Translations under genes and position numbers: made by a program | Shown here: piece after piece, positions 20,831-33,612 of the stretch | Numbering within the stretch: the stretch's first letter is position 1 | Layout: the number at the start of each line of letters is the position of its first letter | Assembly: GCF_964355755.1 (NCBI RefSeq) | Contig: NC_092672.1 | Coordinates: 24,798,501 to 24,862,500 of the forward strand | Length of the DNA stretch: 64,000 nt | Source: Antedon mediterranea | Taxonomy: Eukaryota; Echinodermata; Crinoidea; Comatulida; Antedonidae | Direction of reading: 5' to 3' | Notes under the pieces: model-generated | What the model was told of the DNA's origin: nothing | Seen by the model: only the letters and a program-made list of their open reading frames with translations | The model's database searches: none

Positions 20831-22182
20831 TAACATGTTGATGCAATAACCACTCAATTAGATAGTTATTACATATTAAAATCTGTTTTTAAAAATATTT
20901 GTGACTGTCCCTTTAATTCAATTTGAATAAGGAACTAGGAACTAGTAACCAACTTCACAGACATAGCATTCGACAGCTTGTAAAAAAATTGGTCAAAAAC
21001 ACATTTTTCGCACAAACTTGCTGTTTTAACATAGCTTAATAGATAAAGGGGAATCAAACGGTGCCCCAGCTCAAAAGGCGCTAGCTATCAGTCTTCTGGT
21101 TTAGGAAGAGTCAGAGTAACACATTTTAAGTTTTGTAATATAGATTGGTTTGCTACTCATCATTATAGTCATTGTTGGTCAATATTTGCCTACTTTTGGG
21201 TTATTTAAAATTGGTTATTGATTTTGTCTTTTAAATTTAAATTGTCTTTAAATAAAAGTTAAATTGTGCGTAGTGCTGCCAATTTGAAAGGTATTCAAAT
21301 CAATTCTCATAGATGAAATACCTTTTGTAGCATTTCAAAGATATCATTTTTGATAAATGAATTTGACAATTATTGAAACCATTAGAGATCAGATGGTCAT
21401 CAAACTTATATAAATAAAAAATGGAAAAACCAATACAATAGATCTTTAGTCTGCTTTATGGCATATTTAACTGTCTGCTGACTGCATATTTAAACATTGA
21501 TGATTGTTAGAATTCAAATTATTAATGGTGGGCTTATACTTAACATAGGTCTACTTTACTGTGAAAACAGGATGCTGGTCAACTCATCACTAAAATACTT
21601 TGATAGCAAATAGTATATCAAGACTTAAATATTATGAAGAGGGAAGCTTGAATGCCACTATCATTCCAAAATAGGGATAGGCTGCTGTGTAGTGTTTATA
21701 TGACATGTTCAGTTTTTAAATTCACTAGTAAATAATAAACCTTCTTAGTTTCTGTCTAATAGCATTACTGCTAATGCAGCATATTAAAGTTTAAATTTCT
21801 AAATTAGATAATTTATTGTACTATACATCACAGCCACTGATCATAACTGGGCCCTCTTGGAGACCAGTCTTTGACTGAAGAGGTTGCCCAGTATAAACAA
21901 AATATTTTAATTTCAATAATGACACGTCAACCAGTAATTTTGATCAAAACAAATTTAAGGCAAATGTACTGTACATTACTTTACATATAGTCTACTCGCC
22001 CTAATTTGCTAAACATTTTAGCAGCTAGAAATATTGCCACATAATTTTTTTTGGGTAAAAAATGTGTATTTTTTTTTTCGTCCAATGTTGAGAGTGGCCT
22101 AACAACAATGAAATCCATAAATTATAAATAATTACAACATTGTTTTTCATATGTATGGACAATGGTGTTTATAACCCTTTAA
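20831..22182. other. Intron, nothing recognised apart from a short dispersed phrase
   Basis: AT-rich sequence without a gene. GTCTACTCGCCCTAATTTG near 21987 recurs near 62210, so it belongs to a dispersed repeat. The stretch ends at the TTAA that borders the element starting at 22183. Confidence 0.4.
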
Positions 22183-24883
22183 AGGGGGGTTCCGGGTTTA
22201 ATATGAATAGTAAAAAATGTAAAATATATTTGTTTGTCTCTTGAACGGTAAAAGTTTCAATTTATATAAGCGCCCAGTGAAGCAGAACGAAGGCTGTGAA
22301 ATGAGGCCAGATTACAAGTGCAGCTACGGCGATATGACACTGTGTTACAGAATAGGAAATTCGTGAAATGGTCAATCTTCCGACGACTCGTTATCATTAA
22401 CCATATCAATTACTTTTGTAAAATTATACTTATCTGATGTAATTTTAGTCGGTCTTCCCATTTATAAAGTCAATGTTCTATGAAAATTCATCAAAACAGT
22501 GAAAAATTAGATATGTCTGCACTTTACGTTTGCCGATTTTCGCACTGACTTAGGGAAAGCCTTCAAAATCAATGAAGCGTAACGTATACATTCCTGCTGA
22601 GCGAGAGGAGAGCGAGACGACGATACACGTGCTTTACCTGCCCATGCCTGGCATCGTCACGTGATAAGCAGATACAGTATACAATACCAAACTGGTCGGG
22701 TCGAGTATACCCCGTCTATAATTACAACATGAACGATGTACAGTATTTGATTGAAGGTCGACTCAACCTACCGGAATGGTATAGATAATATAGTATTATA
22801 TACTATACTGTATATGAAACCATTTCAATATTAACTATCATGATAATTTTAATATCGTCATCAACAAATATTTTTGTTACTACTTCCTCTTTATGTATAT
22901 ATATATAAATATATTTAACTAAAATGTATCAACTCATGTCAGACAAATATTGCCACAGTATATAGTACTAATTTTAATTCAAATTAGCTTAAGTATCCGT
23001 ATCCGTCATTTTATGTTAATTGTGTTCAATATGGATGCACCACTTCCTGTGTGTGCCACCGATGTAAAGGTGCAATTTCCAAATAAATTGATTGATTGAT
23101 TGATAGCTCGAATGAGAGAGTTGGAATATTTGTAAACATAAGTATTGCTAATTTTAAGAAGTGTAGCCTAGTAAAAGGCCTGGTAGTATCAATTCGCATA
23201 GGGTCTACTACACTAGCTAGCTCAATTTTTAACTGGGCCGGATCGGCTATACCTAGTACCTGGTCTACTTGCTTGATGCAGTAGTATCCGCTTTTTTGGA
23301 GAGTAAACTAGGCCTCTAGGCCTATTTTAGGCCTACTTAGACGATCGGGACACCATACGTGCGGACGGCGATATTTACAGCCGATTTTGTAGAATGTTTT
23401 AGGTTTAGATTGTTTAGGAGTTTGGTTGATAGGATGGGTTTGGAATCCACTGAGTTTTGTTATTTATGGGCCAATCGTTTAGTAGTGGGCCAATCGTTTA
23501 GTAGTAGGCTAGCTAGGCCCATGGGCCCCAATGTTTTAGCGTTTTAATCCCTAGTCAGAATGGCTCTCACCCATGAAAAAAAATGATTTAGGCTAGGCCT
23601 AGCCTAGTACGTGAAGCCGATAATACGATCTGTACTATTCGAGGTATAAAAATAGTATATTATGACTCCGTAATCTGTACTAAATTTGTATTTCATTAAA
23701 TGTCAAATAAATATATGCTACTACTGTTATTATTACACTTTAGGCCTAGCTTAGAAAATCTACAAAAAATGTATTTCACAATGATCGGGTGGTCGTCGTT
23801 TGACAGGGGAGAGAGATGTAAATTTAAGGCTGGTTTCCTGTCGACGTAAGAAGTCAAATTTTGCAACGATTCTTGCGTTTCATACGTTTCTTACGTCTCT
23901 TACGAAAGTTGAGAAAAACTTGACGTCGTTGACCTATAGTCAAGATCGTGTCGGGCCGCATAGAAACATCTGTAGTTATGCTGCTCCCGAAAGTTGAAAT
24001 TATGGCTGTGAAACACACGTCGTATGCTTACGTCGATTTTAGTGTTGTTAAGGCTGGTTTCCTGTCGACGTAAGAAGTCGAATTTTGTAACGATTCTTGC
24101 GTTTCATACGTTTCTTACGTCTCTTACGAAAGTTGAGAAAAAATTGACGTCGTTGACGTTAGTCAAGATCGTGTCGGGCCGCAGAAAAACATCTGTAGTT
24201 ATGCTGCTCCCGAAAGTTGACATTTTAGCTGTGAAACACACGTCGTATGCTTACGTCGATTTTAGTGTTGTTACGAAAGTTGAAATTTTTTTCTTACGTC
24301 GGTCAGATTTATGACGTATTTGAAACAACATCTCTGATTGGTGTTTCTTTTTAGAGCGGGTTTTATCATTTTTCGCGCGAAATGTTGAATGTTATTTTAC
24401 CTGTAGCTACTCAGCAGCAGTGTCAGTGCAGCACACCAACATATTATTTTCAGTAGGCTAGGCCCTAGTATTAGTAAAATACTTAATTAATACTGTACTA
24501 ATAGGAATTGGATTTGACCAAATAATCAAACTAGCCTAGGCCCCTAGCCTATTATTATTAGACCTACCTAGGCCCTAGGCTAAGCATTGGCCTATGGGCC
24601 TATAAGCATATCTAATCGAGCATGATATAGTACTAACCGCAGTAAGATACCCATTATTTACAGGCCTATAATAAGAATAAATTTAACAAAACAATATAAA
24701 TTATACAAAATCAAGCAAACAATTTTTTTTTAAAGTTACATAATAATATTATATTGCTTACAAAGGGGCTTTCTATATCTTATCTTGTTGCAAATGTTCA
24801 TTTTCGCGACGTTTCTACCGATGCTGATTGTTTATTGCACGTCCATAAATAAGAGTATTAGATTTTGATATGAGTTGTAAACC

Positions 24884-25668
24884 AATTCAATTCAATTCAT
24901 CGACATTTTTATTCCATAATCAATATAAAAACATATACAAATACAATACAAATAATAAGATAATGAAATGGGATACAAAATAAGCACAAGTGCTTTAAGC
25001 ATGTAACCCTAACAAAAAGATCTAACAATTAGTACAAACAAAAAGAACAAACCAAAATAACATAATGTGATTTACTTAACTTAAATATTTCTATTGTTAT
25101 AATATTGCTTTAATCTCTGTTTAAACAAACTTAAAGTGGGGGATTGTTTTATATAGTCTGTTAATTGTTCCAAATATGTGTTCCTTGGTAGGAAATACAT
25201 TGCTGTCCGACTTTGGTGCGTTTTAGTTGTGGACAGTAGTTTGACCTGTTTCTAGTTGAGCAATTATGGAATGAGGCAGATGTACTAAATAAGTTATTAA
25301 ATGATTCAGGTAATAGATTATGTTTATATTGATACATAAATATACTGTAGCAGTGTGTTTCGTATAAAGGTCAAAAATATTTAATGTTTGGGTCGAAATA
25401 AAAAGTGGATGAGAAGGATGCATAAAATGAACATGACAAATATTTCTAAGTGCTTTTTTCTGGAGAATATGTATACGGTTTAAATTTGTAGCAGAAGTAG
25501 CACCCCATACTGTGATAGCATACGTTATTCTAGGTAATATAAGTGCATTGTATACCGTTAACAAGATGTTACTTGATAACATAGACTTCACTTTGTTTAA
25601 GACACCAATTATTCTAGAAATACTGTTTGCTACCTCATTTACATGAAAATTAAACGATAAACTCCCTG
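24884..25668 (-). mobile_element. 5'-truncated CR1/L2-like LINE
   Basis: The minus strand carries the C-terminal end of a non-LTR reverse transcriptase, open from about 25656 to 25223. It has SRIIGVLNKVKSML, LTVYNALILPRITYAITVWG, NRIHILQKKALRNIC and HPLFISTQTLNIFDLYTKH, the conserved tail of CR1/L2-clade ORF2 proteins that follows the thumb region. The catalytic core is missing, as expected from 5' truncation. The 3' end lies at about 24884 in short GAATT-type repeats, typical of this clade. It sits inside the Harbinger element and is absent from unit 2. The protein fragment is too short to act. Confidence 0.85.
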
Positions 25669-26048
25669 ATTAGAACATTATTATGCCTATATTGAAACTA
25701 CTGTGCATTTGTAAAGTATGTAGGCCTACAACATCGTAAAGTGGGCTAAAATTATAGTAGTAAATACATACAAATGTTATTGTCCGGCTTTATTTCACTA
25801 TAAGGACATACACATTACGTCATAACTCTTGTCGCTCATTGGTTGCTTGTTACGATTGCGCTTACGTCTCTTGCGAAAGTTGACTTCAAGTCAACTTTCG
25901 TAAGAGACGTAAGAAACGTGACGCAAGGGCGTTCATTCAAGCGTAAGATCAAAAATCCCGGTTTCCTGTAAAATCGGAAGAAAACGTCGAAACGCAACAA
26001 TTGTTAGGTCATCGGTTTCCTGTAAAATCGTTTGTCGTTACCATTTTT

Positions 26049-26092
26049 AGTCGCGTGGAAGCGACTCTATAGTTTACTATGTCGGTCGGTCG

Positions 26093-26159
<67 letters not shown>

Positions 26160-26889
26160 GGTCCGGTATCACTTTGCGTTTTATCTCTTTCTGACCTTAT
26201 CTTGATATCAGTTTAATCTAGCTAGGTCAATTTTTCACAGTATATTCCTTATGGCCAGGAATCAATGTGGTTATGTTTTCACGGTGCGCAATAAAAAATT
26301 ACGCGGTCTACGCACGATTTAACGAAATCACGTTTGTAATCATATCTTCACAACCATGAATCACAATTAAATAAAATTTGGTACTCATAAATTTCAGGGC
26401 ATAAATCATCATATGGCAATACAATTACGTGCGTAGCGCATGTAACGCATGCGTACGCGCGCTTAACATTTTCAAAATTTATTTTCGATGAAATAAGAGT
26501 ACATTTCAGGCAATTTTAAGCGTTTACAAAATTGCCATGAGTGCGCATATTTTTGCGTGCGCACTGCGCGTTAAATGTTATTGCGCACTCTTTTTGCCCG
26601 ATTTCTGTTTTCTTGACTTACTTTTCAACTCGAAATTACGTTATACGAGCACGTCGAAAGTGACAGGCTACGCACGTGTAAATTTTAAAAAAATAAATGT
26701 TTTTAAACATTTCAACATTTTTAAACATGTTCAGTAATTTCGGTCAGTATAGTTCACTATGTCGGTCGGTCGGTCTGTCTGTCTGTCTGTCGGTCTGTCG
26801 GTCTGTCTGTCGGTCTGTCGGTCTGTCTGTCGGTCCGGTATCACTATGCATTGTAGCACGCGACTTAATGGCTGTTGGCCTTGTTCTTA
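26049..26889 (-). mobile_element. Helentron/HINE-like element with GTCT microsatellites
   Basis: The plus strand starts with a hairpin, AGTCGCGTGGAAGCGACT. A GTCGG phrase and a (GTCT)n array (about 26088-26158) follow, then CGGTCCGGTATCACT. After about 560 bp a second GTCGG/(GTCT)n block and a second CGGTCCGGTATCAC appear. The end reads AGCACGCGACTTAATGGCTG then TTGGCCTTGTT. The layout matches the short copy at 39235, so the two define one family. The internal part may be an extra piece or two overlapping copies. It lies within the Harbinger element 23827-27010. Confidence 0.65.
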
Positions 26890-27581
26890 CGTTGCGTCGA
26901 TTTTGTAAATTTTCGATCGTAATCGGTTTCCTGTAAAATCCGCATTTCTTACGACAAATCGACGTAGTCGCAACAAAAGTGATGTTCTTACGTCGACAGG
27001 AAACCAGCCTTTAGTTGACAAACACAACGTACATGACGTGGCGAGTTTGGAATCCACTGATGACGTGATTTTGTGAATATCTCATGAATATTAATGAGCT
27101 TCCCTAAGCTGCTGAAAAACAGACTTTCCATGAATTTACCCTAAAATGTATATGAAATTTTATTTTTTTAATTTCTCGTTATTATTTCTTCATTCTGACA
27201 TGTCTATATTGTTATAATATTTTTTATTTAATAAATAAACGATATTTAAAAGCAATTTTAAACCCAGAATCCCCCTTTAATTAACCCCACATTTCATAGG
27301 ATACATACTGTACAGTACAAACAATGGCATAGACTCGACATTAGGATGTTTTTTCACTGACAAAATTAACTTGGATTTATAGATTCAACAGCAAAGTGAA
27401 GTTCTCGTTCATGTTTTATGCCACAAATTCAGACCACTGGTTCCTTCTGAGCATGCACAATACAATTGTGTCATCATCTCCAATAAGAATCTGAGAATAA
27501 GAACATGATGTTTGGTATGATAATTATCTATACTATGTGAAATATAATAACCTCTATGTGCTTAATATTTTAACCCAAGCT

Positions 27582-27644
27582 GGTCACAACCTCATATGTA
27601 TGTGCCTGATCAAGGCAGGATCAGATGTGAATGTTGCAAGCGAT
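27582..27644 (+). pseudogene. Decayed ankyrin exon, unit 1 copy
   Basis: The frame GHNLICMCLIKAGSDVNVASD is followed by an intact gtaagtcat donor of the same type as the good ankyrin exons. It keeps the GH start and the AGSDVN turn of a repeat but lacks about 11-12 codons in the middle (the TALHLAA helix). The upstream sequence has no good acceptor in register. The same deletion is found in unit 2 (44766-44828), so decay came before the tandem duplication. Confidence 0.65.
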
Positions 27645-27780
27645 GTAAGTCATATATTTAACAAAATATTTTACTTTTTTTTCCAATTTAAAAAGTCTAG
27701 ATTAATTTTTCACAAAATCTACAAATTGGAGTAGTAAAGATTTTGTCTGATTTAATGTTGTAATTATAGATACAAAATCT

Positions 27781-30779
27781 TCACTCATCTTAAACCTTAT
27801 TTATTATTTTAATGATTTACATTAATACATATACAACAAATACAATACATTAGTTTATATTTTTGAATGACAGGTTTGTCAAATATAATTGTGGCACATT
27901 TCAACAAATTACAGCATATAATTACTGTAGATAAAACCAAATTACATTTGCTCATAAGAGCATTATTGTTCTTCGGAATGTGCCTTGAAGGCTTTGGTCT
28001 TTGCTCTATCGTCTTACTGTACACCATCGCTTGTAGTATAATATCCCACTACCCGGCCTGTGTTAACTATAAAGGCATCCATGTCTAATTCATATGTTAT
28101 ATTTACCTGTTTCAAATGAAAAAATGGATAGCTACTGTAGATTGTTTTAAATTTAAAGAAAAGAGAATAGATTTAGAGAATAATTTGCAAGCATATAATT
28201 ATATTTGAACATAATGAACAACTACCTAAAAGGTAGTCTTCTCTATTGTACCTTTTTAATATCCTAGATGTGGGTAAAGTACTTTAGAAGCATCCTTTAT
28301 CACTTCTCATCTGTTGTGCTGGCATACATATCTTATTTGTTTTATTCTTTGACTTCATTTATATATTATCTTTCATTTATATGTAATTGTGAAACATTCT
28401 AAGCATGCCATTATTTGAAAATATTTTCTTATCTTATTTTATGCAATGTTATTATATTCTTCAATTTTCAACAACAGCTATTTAAAAAGAAAGAAAGTTG
28501 ATTGAATATAATTGTATGTAAATTTTTCAGAAAATTCAGTCGATGATCACTGTTTAAAAAAAAAATATACAATAAGAAATATTTAATGCAGTATTTAAAA
28601 TGAATTAATGAAAACAATTATGCATTTCTTCAATGGCCGCAAATGGTAACTGGCTGCAGGCCTTTTAATTTATTTTAAAGTCAGGTTTTTCAAAATTTAC
28701 CCAACTTTGTCAATAAAATGATCCAATATTGGGAAATAAGTAAATAATATTCTAATTTTAGCTATTAATTATGTGAAAATTATTAAATTTGAGACCTCTA
28801 ATCAGTCTCATACTTAGTAACTTTATTAAAACTAAAGACAAGGTTGACATGATGATTTGTTTGTTGCTAGAGGATAACGGTGTATTACTATCAGCAAGTT
28901 AAAAAAAAAATAATGTTCCTCAAATTTTCTAGACTATAAAACATGTCCTACTATAACAATTTGTCATGATCCATTTTAAATTTGAGTGCTAAATAAAACT
29001 TGTCTGCTAAATCTAAAACTTAGTTTTCTTCATCTTTCTGATTTGACAGTAAAACAAATGTAATGTCATTGCAAACCCTTGTTTATATCACCATGGTTAA
29101 GGACAGTTTTAAAGAAAACTGAATAGGCCAAATTTGTTTTGTTACGTTCCATGTCCAGGATTTGAAATTTTTATTTTTTATTTGAGAAATTACAGTTCAG
29201 TTGTGTTTACATACCTTAGAGTGCGTAATAAATGCTTTATTTTTATTTTTTTTTATTACCATTAAAATACACAATGTCTAATAGATTAAAAAGCCATCCA
29301 TCTCAAAATTTGATTATAAAGGAAATGTGAAACTAATTATTACATTTTGTTTTTATTTATTTTATCTTTCATATGTCATTACTCTATGATTTATATATAC
29401 TACAGCTTGTGTATCTCTCAGTTTTCTTTCTTCGTTTTTTAATTAAAAAATGCCCTTTTGCAGCAATGTCAAATGATCAAAGCTAAACATAATTGTCAAA
29501 AATAATAATTATTCTTAATTACAAACTGTCTTATTTACAAATGGGGGTCATCACTAAGTTTGTTTACACTTGATATACTTACTTTCTGCAATGTAAATTA
29601 TAATATTTAAAGTACAGTACTATGTTATTTCAAAATTACATGGAACAATAAAGTTATTGATTAATCATTAATACTCCTCACACTTTTTTAAAATTTTATT
29701 AATCAAATACTGTACTTTAATAATATTGATAATGTGCCAAATTGTTAAGTTAAATTGAGATTTGCTATTCTCTTAAAAACAAAAAACCAATATATTCTTA
29801 GGCTAAATCTTATATAATTTATTTTAAATTGTATTTTTAAGTGTATATGGTCATTATTACAGTTATGATCATACTTCAGTTTAAAATAATTTCCATTAAA
29901 CAATTCTATAAGAGAAGGAGCACAATACATGCAATGGCTTTCTTTAACTTACCAGTATTTTCAGTTAATTCATTGCAATTATTATACTACTATATAATTT
30001 GTATTCAAGCAAATTATGTAGTTAGACAGGAGTAATAATGTCACCTGCATTACATCAAATCAAGACATTTTAATACAATTACACTGCTAGAAACAATGGT
30101 CAATCCAATTGTGGTCCCAATATGTCCTTCATATTAAAGAATGGGAAAATAATAATAATAATGGATAAATAAATGACAAATATTGTTTATTATTATTATA
30201 ACTTTAAAATCATAGCACATGGGCAGTACTCACCAATTTTCATATTTGTTGCTCATACCAAAATGTAAAACCACTAATGCTAGAGAATTTATTTGTTACA
30301 GACTTATGGCAAAATCAGCATTGTATTAAACTATCGCATGGAAGTTTTCAAATAATATATACTATGGCCCTGTTTCTTCTGCCAAGAATATACACACTGT
30401 ATATTATTTTATATGGTATTTTTTGTGGCAGCAGAAATGGGTCTCATAAAAAATATACTGTATAAATATACCGTATAATCTTGATCATTATCCATATTGT
30501 TATCTCTGATATTTTATCATACTGTATATTTCTTGCACCTTTCTGCTGCGTTATGAATATACCATCTACATTGTTCACCCATAACACAAGGTTTGTTGAG
30601 CATACCCTACTTAGAACAATTACTAAAATGTCACAGTGGACTGAAAATCTTAAGATATTTGCTCTATTTAAATGTGATAGAACCGAGGTTTCAGGGTAAT
30701 AGGAGATGTGGGGTTTGGTTGTCGTCAAAACAAGTGAACAGTAAGCAGTACAAAACAGCAATGAACAATGACTGAAAGT
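27781..30779. other. Intron of unit 1, no gene seen
   Basis: AT-rich. From 28490 it aligns with unit 2 with many small indels. Frames at 29841 and 30481 recur in unit 2 only because the DNA is duplicated. A phrase near 30425, GCAGCAGAAATGGGTCTCAT, has a fuller relative in unit 2 at about 46743 that reads AAEMGLIKNILYKHGA. This looks like the second helix of an ankyrin repeat and could be another exon relic. Confidence 0.4.
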
Positions 30780-31560
30780 TAGGTAGACACAGGGTTATCC
30801 GGTCCCATATGGGGATTTTACGGGATCGAACCATAGCTATCTATTCCTCAATCCATATAATCCCACAAAGTAGTTTTCAAAGGAAACGGGTCACCGAATT
30901 ATAATTCTAATATATTATTACGTTATGTTTATGCCGTACATATTGTAGCAGAAACAGGGCCTATCTTACATTAATGGCTCATTGGGATGACTAAAGGTTG
31001 GTATTAATAGTAATACCTAAGGGTAGACTCACAGCGTTAGGTTTGTTATCCAACACAAGGTAATCCTCTCTTGATAGGGTTCCTATTAACGCAAATGGCG
31101 AGGCGTAACAGCTTCCTAACGGTAATCTGCAGCTTAGTTCACATACAAAAGTATGTACACTGCTTACATACAGCCACCGTGAGTCTGAACATACCCTAAG
31201 ACACTGAACAGTACTATGTTTAAAAATAAAGGTGATTAATCAAAGGCTGATAACTCCTCCACATAAAACTCCTAGAAAGTAGGAAGCCTTTTGTCCTCTT
31301 CCCTGACTGACTGAGCATATGATCTCTCTATTAATAATTTATATTGTAAACCTTATTATGTAAACAGAAATATCAATGAAAATTCTTCTTCACTAAAAAG
31401 TTTTTAAAGATATGCTACATTATTAGCAATTTACACCTAAATCCAGCCCTCAGTCTTAACCCTTTTCCAACATGCAATTTGTTTTTTGAGGATATTCACT
31501 ACATTATTAGCAAATTACCCCCTAAATCCACCCTTTTCCAACATGGCTGTTGAAAAAGTG
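30780..31560. other. Strongly preserved non-coding block, unit 1 copy
   Basis: Almost identical to 47150-47935 over about 780 bp, with only scattered differences, while flanking paired blocks carry frequent indels. It has no open frame longer than a few dozen codons. It contains short direct repeats such as CATTATTAGCAA-TTAC-CCTAAATCCA twice (31420 and 31503). Function is unknown: candidates are recent gene conversion, a younger mobile element present in both units, or selective constraint. Confidence 0.6.
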
Positions 31561-33610
31561 TGTCATCCAATAGAATAGTTATATATCATTGTTATATTTA
31601 TTCATCTTCTTCTTCATTATAAGACAATAACAAACAAACTCGTTTAAATATAAATCTACCCACTGTAATGTTGGTGTTGCTACAGATTTTCATACTTTAG
31701 AACAATGACAGATTATCAATGCTTACTTTATAGCATTCATTCAAGTATAAGTAATAATGTCAACAGTATACTATTTGAAAATCACAAAATAAAAAGATCA
31801 ACTTTAATGATTTTGTAAAGCTTAATATTTGTTAACAGAATGTTCATTCTTTTAAATTCAAACTTTTATTTATCCACAAAATATCAAAGATTAAAAATAA
31901 ACTTTAAAAATGTTAAAACAGTGATCGTGCCTTAAGTTACAAAGTTCAAAAGGATGAACTAAATCACCTAATAAAAACCTTAAAAGAGGCTACGAGGATG
32001 CTTGTTTTTATTGTCATTATTGAATAAATGTTATTGAATTGAAATTAAATTGAATTGAATTCACAGCCTACACATATAATAATATACAAATAATGAATGT
32101 TTATGAGTGTAATGGTACAAATAATGGCACGAGGTCAATGATGAAAGGTTATATATCAGCGAGGCGACAGCGCAAAGTTGTGTCTTGATCTAACCGGGTA
32201 CCCATTTTATACACCTGGGTGGAGAGAGGCAAACGTAAGTAAAGTACCTTGCCTATTAGATACAAGCAATGCGGCGAGAGTTGGATTCGAACCTCGATCT
32301 CATGATCAGTAGTCGAATATCCAACACACTGCGCCACACGCCCTCACGAGGTATTATATAATATACAATAATAACAAAATATGATATTTTAATTAAGTTA
32401 AAAATGAAAAACTACAATGTGTATTCCCTTTGCGTACTGTACACCCATTTTTTATTGTTGCAAAGTTTCAAAATGACGCAATGAACTTTACTGCGTCCAT
32501 TGGATTGAATGTTAAATCGACCAAATATAAGTCCTGATAATGAACAGAACAGAGTATGCTCAGTATATTGAATAGAACAGAGTCTGCTCAGTATAATGAA
32601 CAGAACAGAGTATGCTCAGTATATGTGCATAAGCATGCGCAGATTAATATTTTGTGTAGATTACCATATCCTTTCATCTACCGTCCACCTTCGTCTACCG
32701 TCCTGTCATAAAGTCGCTAGTAGGTTTTATTGTAAATTCATGATTTCAAATTTTAACAGCACACCACATGCAACAGCTATACTAAATAGTAGTACTAATT
32801 ATTGTCAGTATTTTCATTTCTATTGTAAATAAATAGTCAACAGATACCTCTTAGAATCAGGCTTCTGAGTCATGTCTAGGCATACATTCTACTCATTCAC
32901 TCTTTATCAAAATTTGGGATTTTTAAAATGCCTTTCTTTCTTTCCATCATATATATTCATTTAGGACTGACAATTTCATTCTTATAGTTTCATTCTACTG
33001 TAAAACAATAATACTCTCTTTTTCATTACATTCAACCTCTTACATTAACATTCAAATTAATTCAGAATAAACACATTTGGATGATGAAGCCTAAAAAAAT
33101 ACAAATATATTTTGATTTTCATTATACATTACTTATTATACTCCATTTTATAGGTATAAAACATACAGTGCTATAGTTAATAGTCAAACAGAAATAAAAC
33201 TTTGTTTAATTTGGTTGCCAGCGCAATGTAGTCGCTACGCAAGTGAGTTGACCAATAACAAGCAACAGTTCGTATAATCCATCACATCGTGATTGGTCAA
33301 TTTGCTTGATTTAATTTACACAAAAATTGGATAGACTACAGACAAATGGACAGACTAAATGTTGGGACAAACAAACTTATACATGCAATTATTACTCAGT
33401 AATCACCTCTGTAGTCCCATGGGTACTTTTTTACATAGTTATTGATTACAGTGCCTTAAAATATTCTTTAAATAATAATTGTGTAAATGAATTTGACCAG
33501 GACCTTACCATGCCAATCCATATCAATACTTTAAGTTACAATTGTAGATAATATATTGATATTCATTTGTAGCTACAAGGCTTCATTATCTTAAGATTAT
33601 TAGAGTATGC
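31561..33610. other. Unit 1 intron with a SINE
   Basis: No counterpart is evident in unit 2. It holds the SINE at 32136-32344 and, near 32540-32625, a short triplicated phrase (GAACAGAGTATGCTCAGTATA). Otherwise nothing is recognised. Confidence 0.45.
32136..32344 (-). mobile_element. tRNA-derived SINE
   Basis: On the minus strand it begins GAGGGCGTGTGGCGCAGTGT, with an A-box-like TGGCGCAGTGTGTTGG, and has a good B box GGTTCGAATCC about 35 bases later. The tRNA-like head is followed by GGCAAGGTACTTTACTTACG and CTCTCTCCACCCAGGTGTAT. That is a body style I associate with invertebrate tRNA SINEs. An 8-bp direct repeat CACGAGGT flanks it (32128-32135 and 32345-32352), as expected for LINE-mediated insertion. 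It is too diverged to be a working tRNA gene. Confidence 0.85.
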
Positions 33611-33612
33611 GT

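Larger units (their letters stand above)
23827..27010. mobile_element. PIF/Harbinger-type element with a natural empty site
   Basis: Ends AGGCTGGTTTCCTGTCGACG and its reverse complement, next to TTA on both sides (23824-23826 and 27011-27013). The paralogous position in unit 2 reads GTAAATTTAGTTGAC with a single TTA (43760-43762) and no insertion. This proves a 3-bp target duplication and that this 3184-bp segment arrived as one unit after the tandem duplication, or was precisely lost from unit 2. The left 222 bp are repeated in tandem (23826-24047 and 24048-24270), each starting AAGGCTGGTTTCC. A LINE fragment and a Helentron-like element are nested inside. No transposase gene remains. Confidence 0.9.
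22183..27276. mobile_element. TTAA-flanked inverted-repeat element, with nested insertions
   Basis: Ends AGGGGGGTTCCGGGTTTAA (left) and the reverse complement of AGGGGGATTCTGGGTTTAA (right), 2 differences in 19, next to TTAA on both sides (22179-22182 and 27277-27280). TTAA targets are used by piggyBac and Kolobok elements. Removing the nested Harbinger element leaves about 1.9 kb with no transposase frame. The right portion (from 23224) is also present in the second duplication unit at 43157-44018, where the left end is missing. The 62-codon frame at 23359, identical at 43295, lies inside this element and shows no motif. Confidence 0.7.

Noticed and set aside
23359-23547. 62-codon frame identical to 43295-43483
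   Set aside because: Identity is explained by the tandem duplication. It lies in a TTAA element and has no motif or codon signal.
26697-26936. Frame with repeated SVGLSVCLSVCRSV
   Set aside because: Translation of the GTCT/GTCG tandem core of the Helentron-like element.
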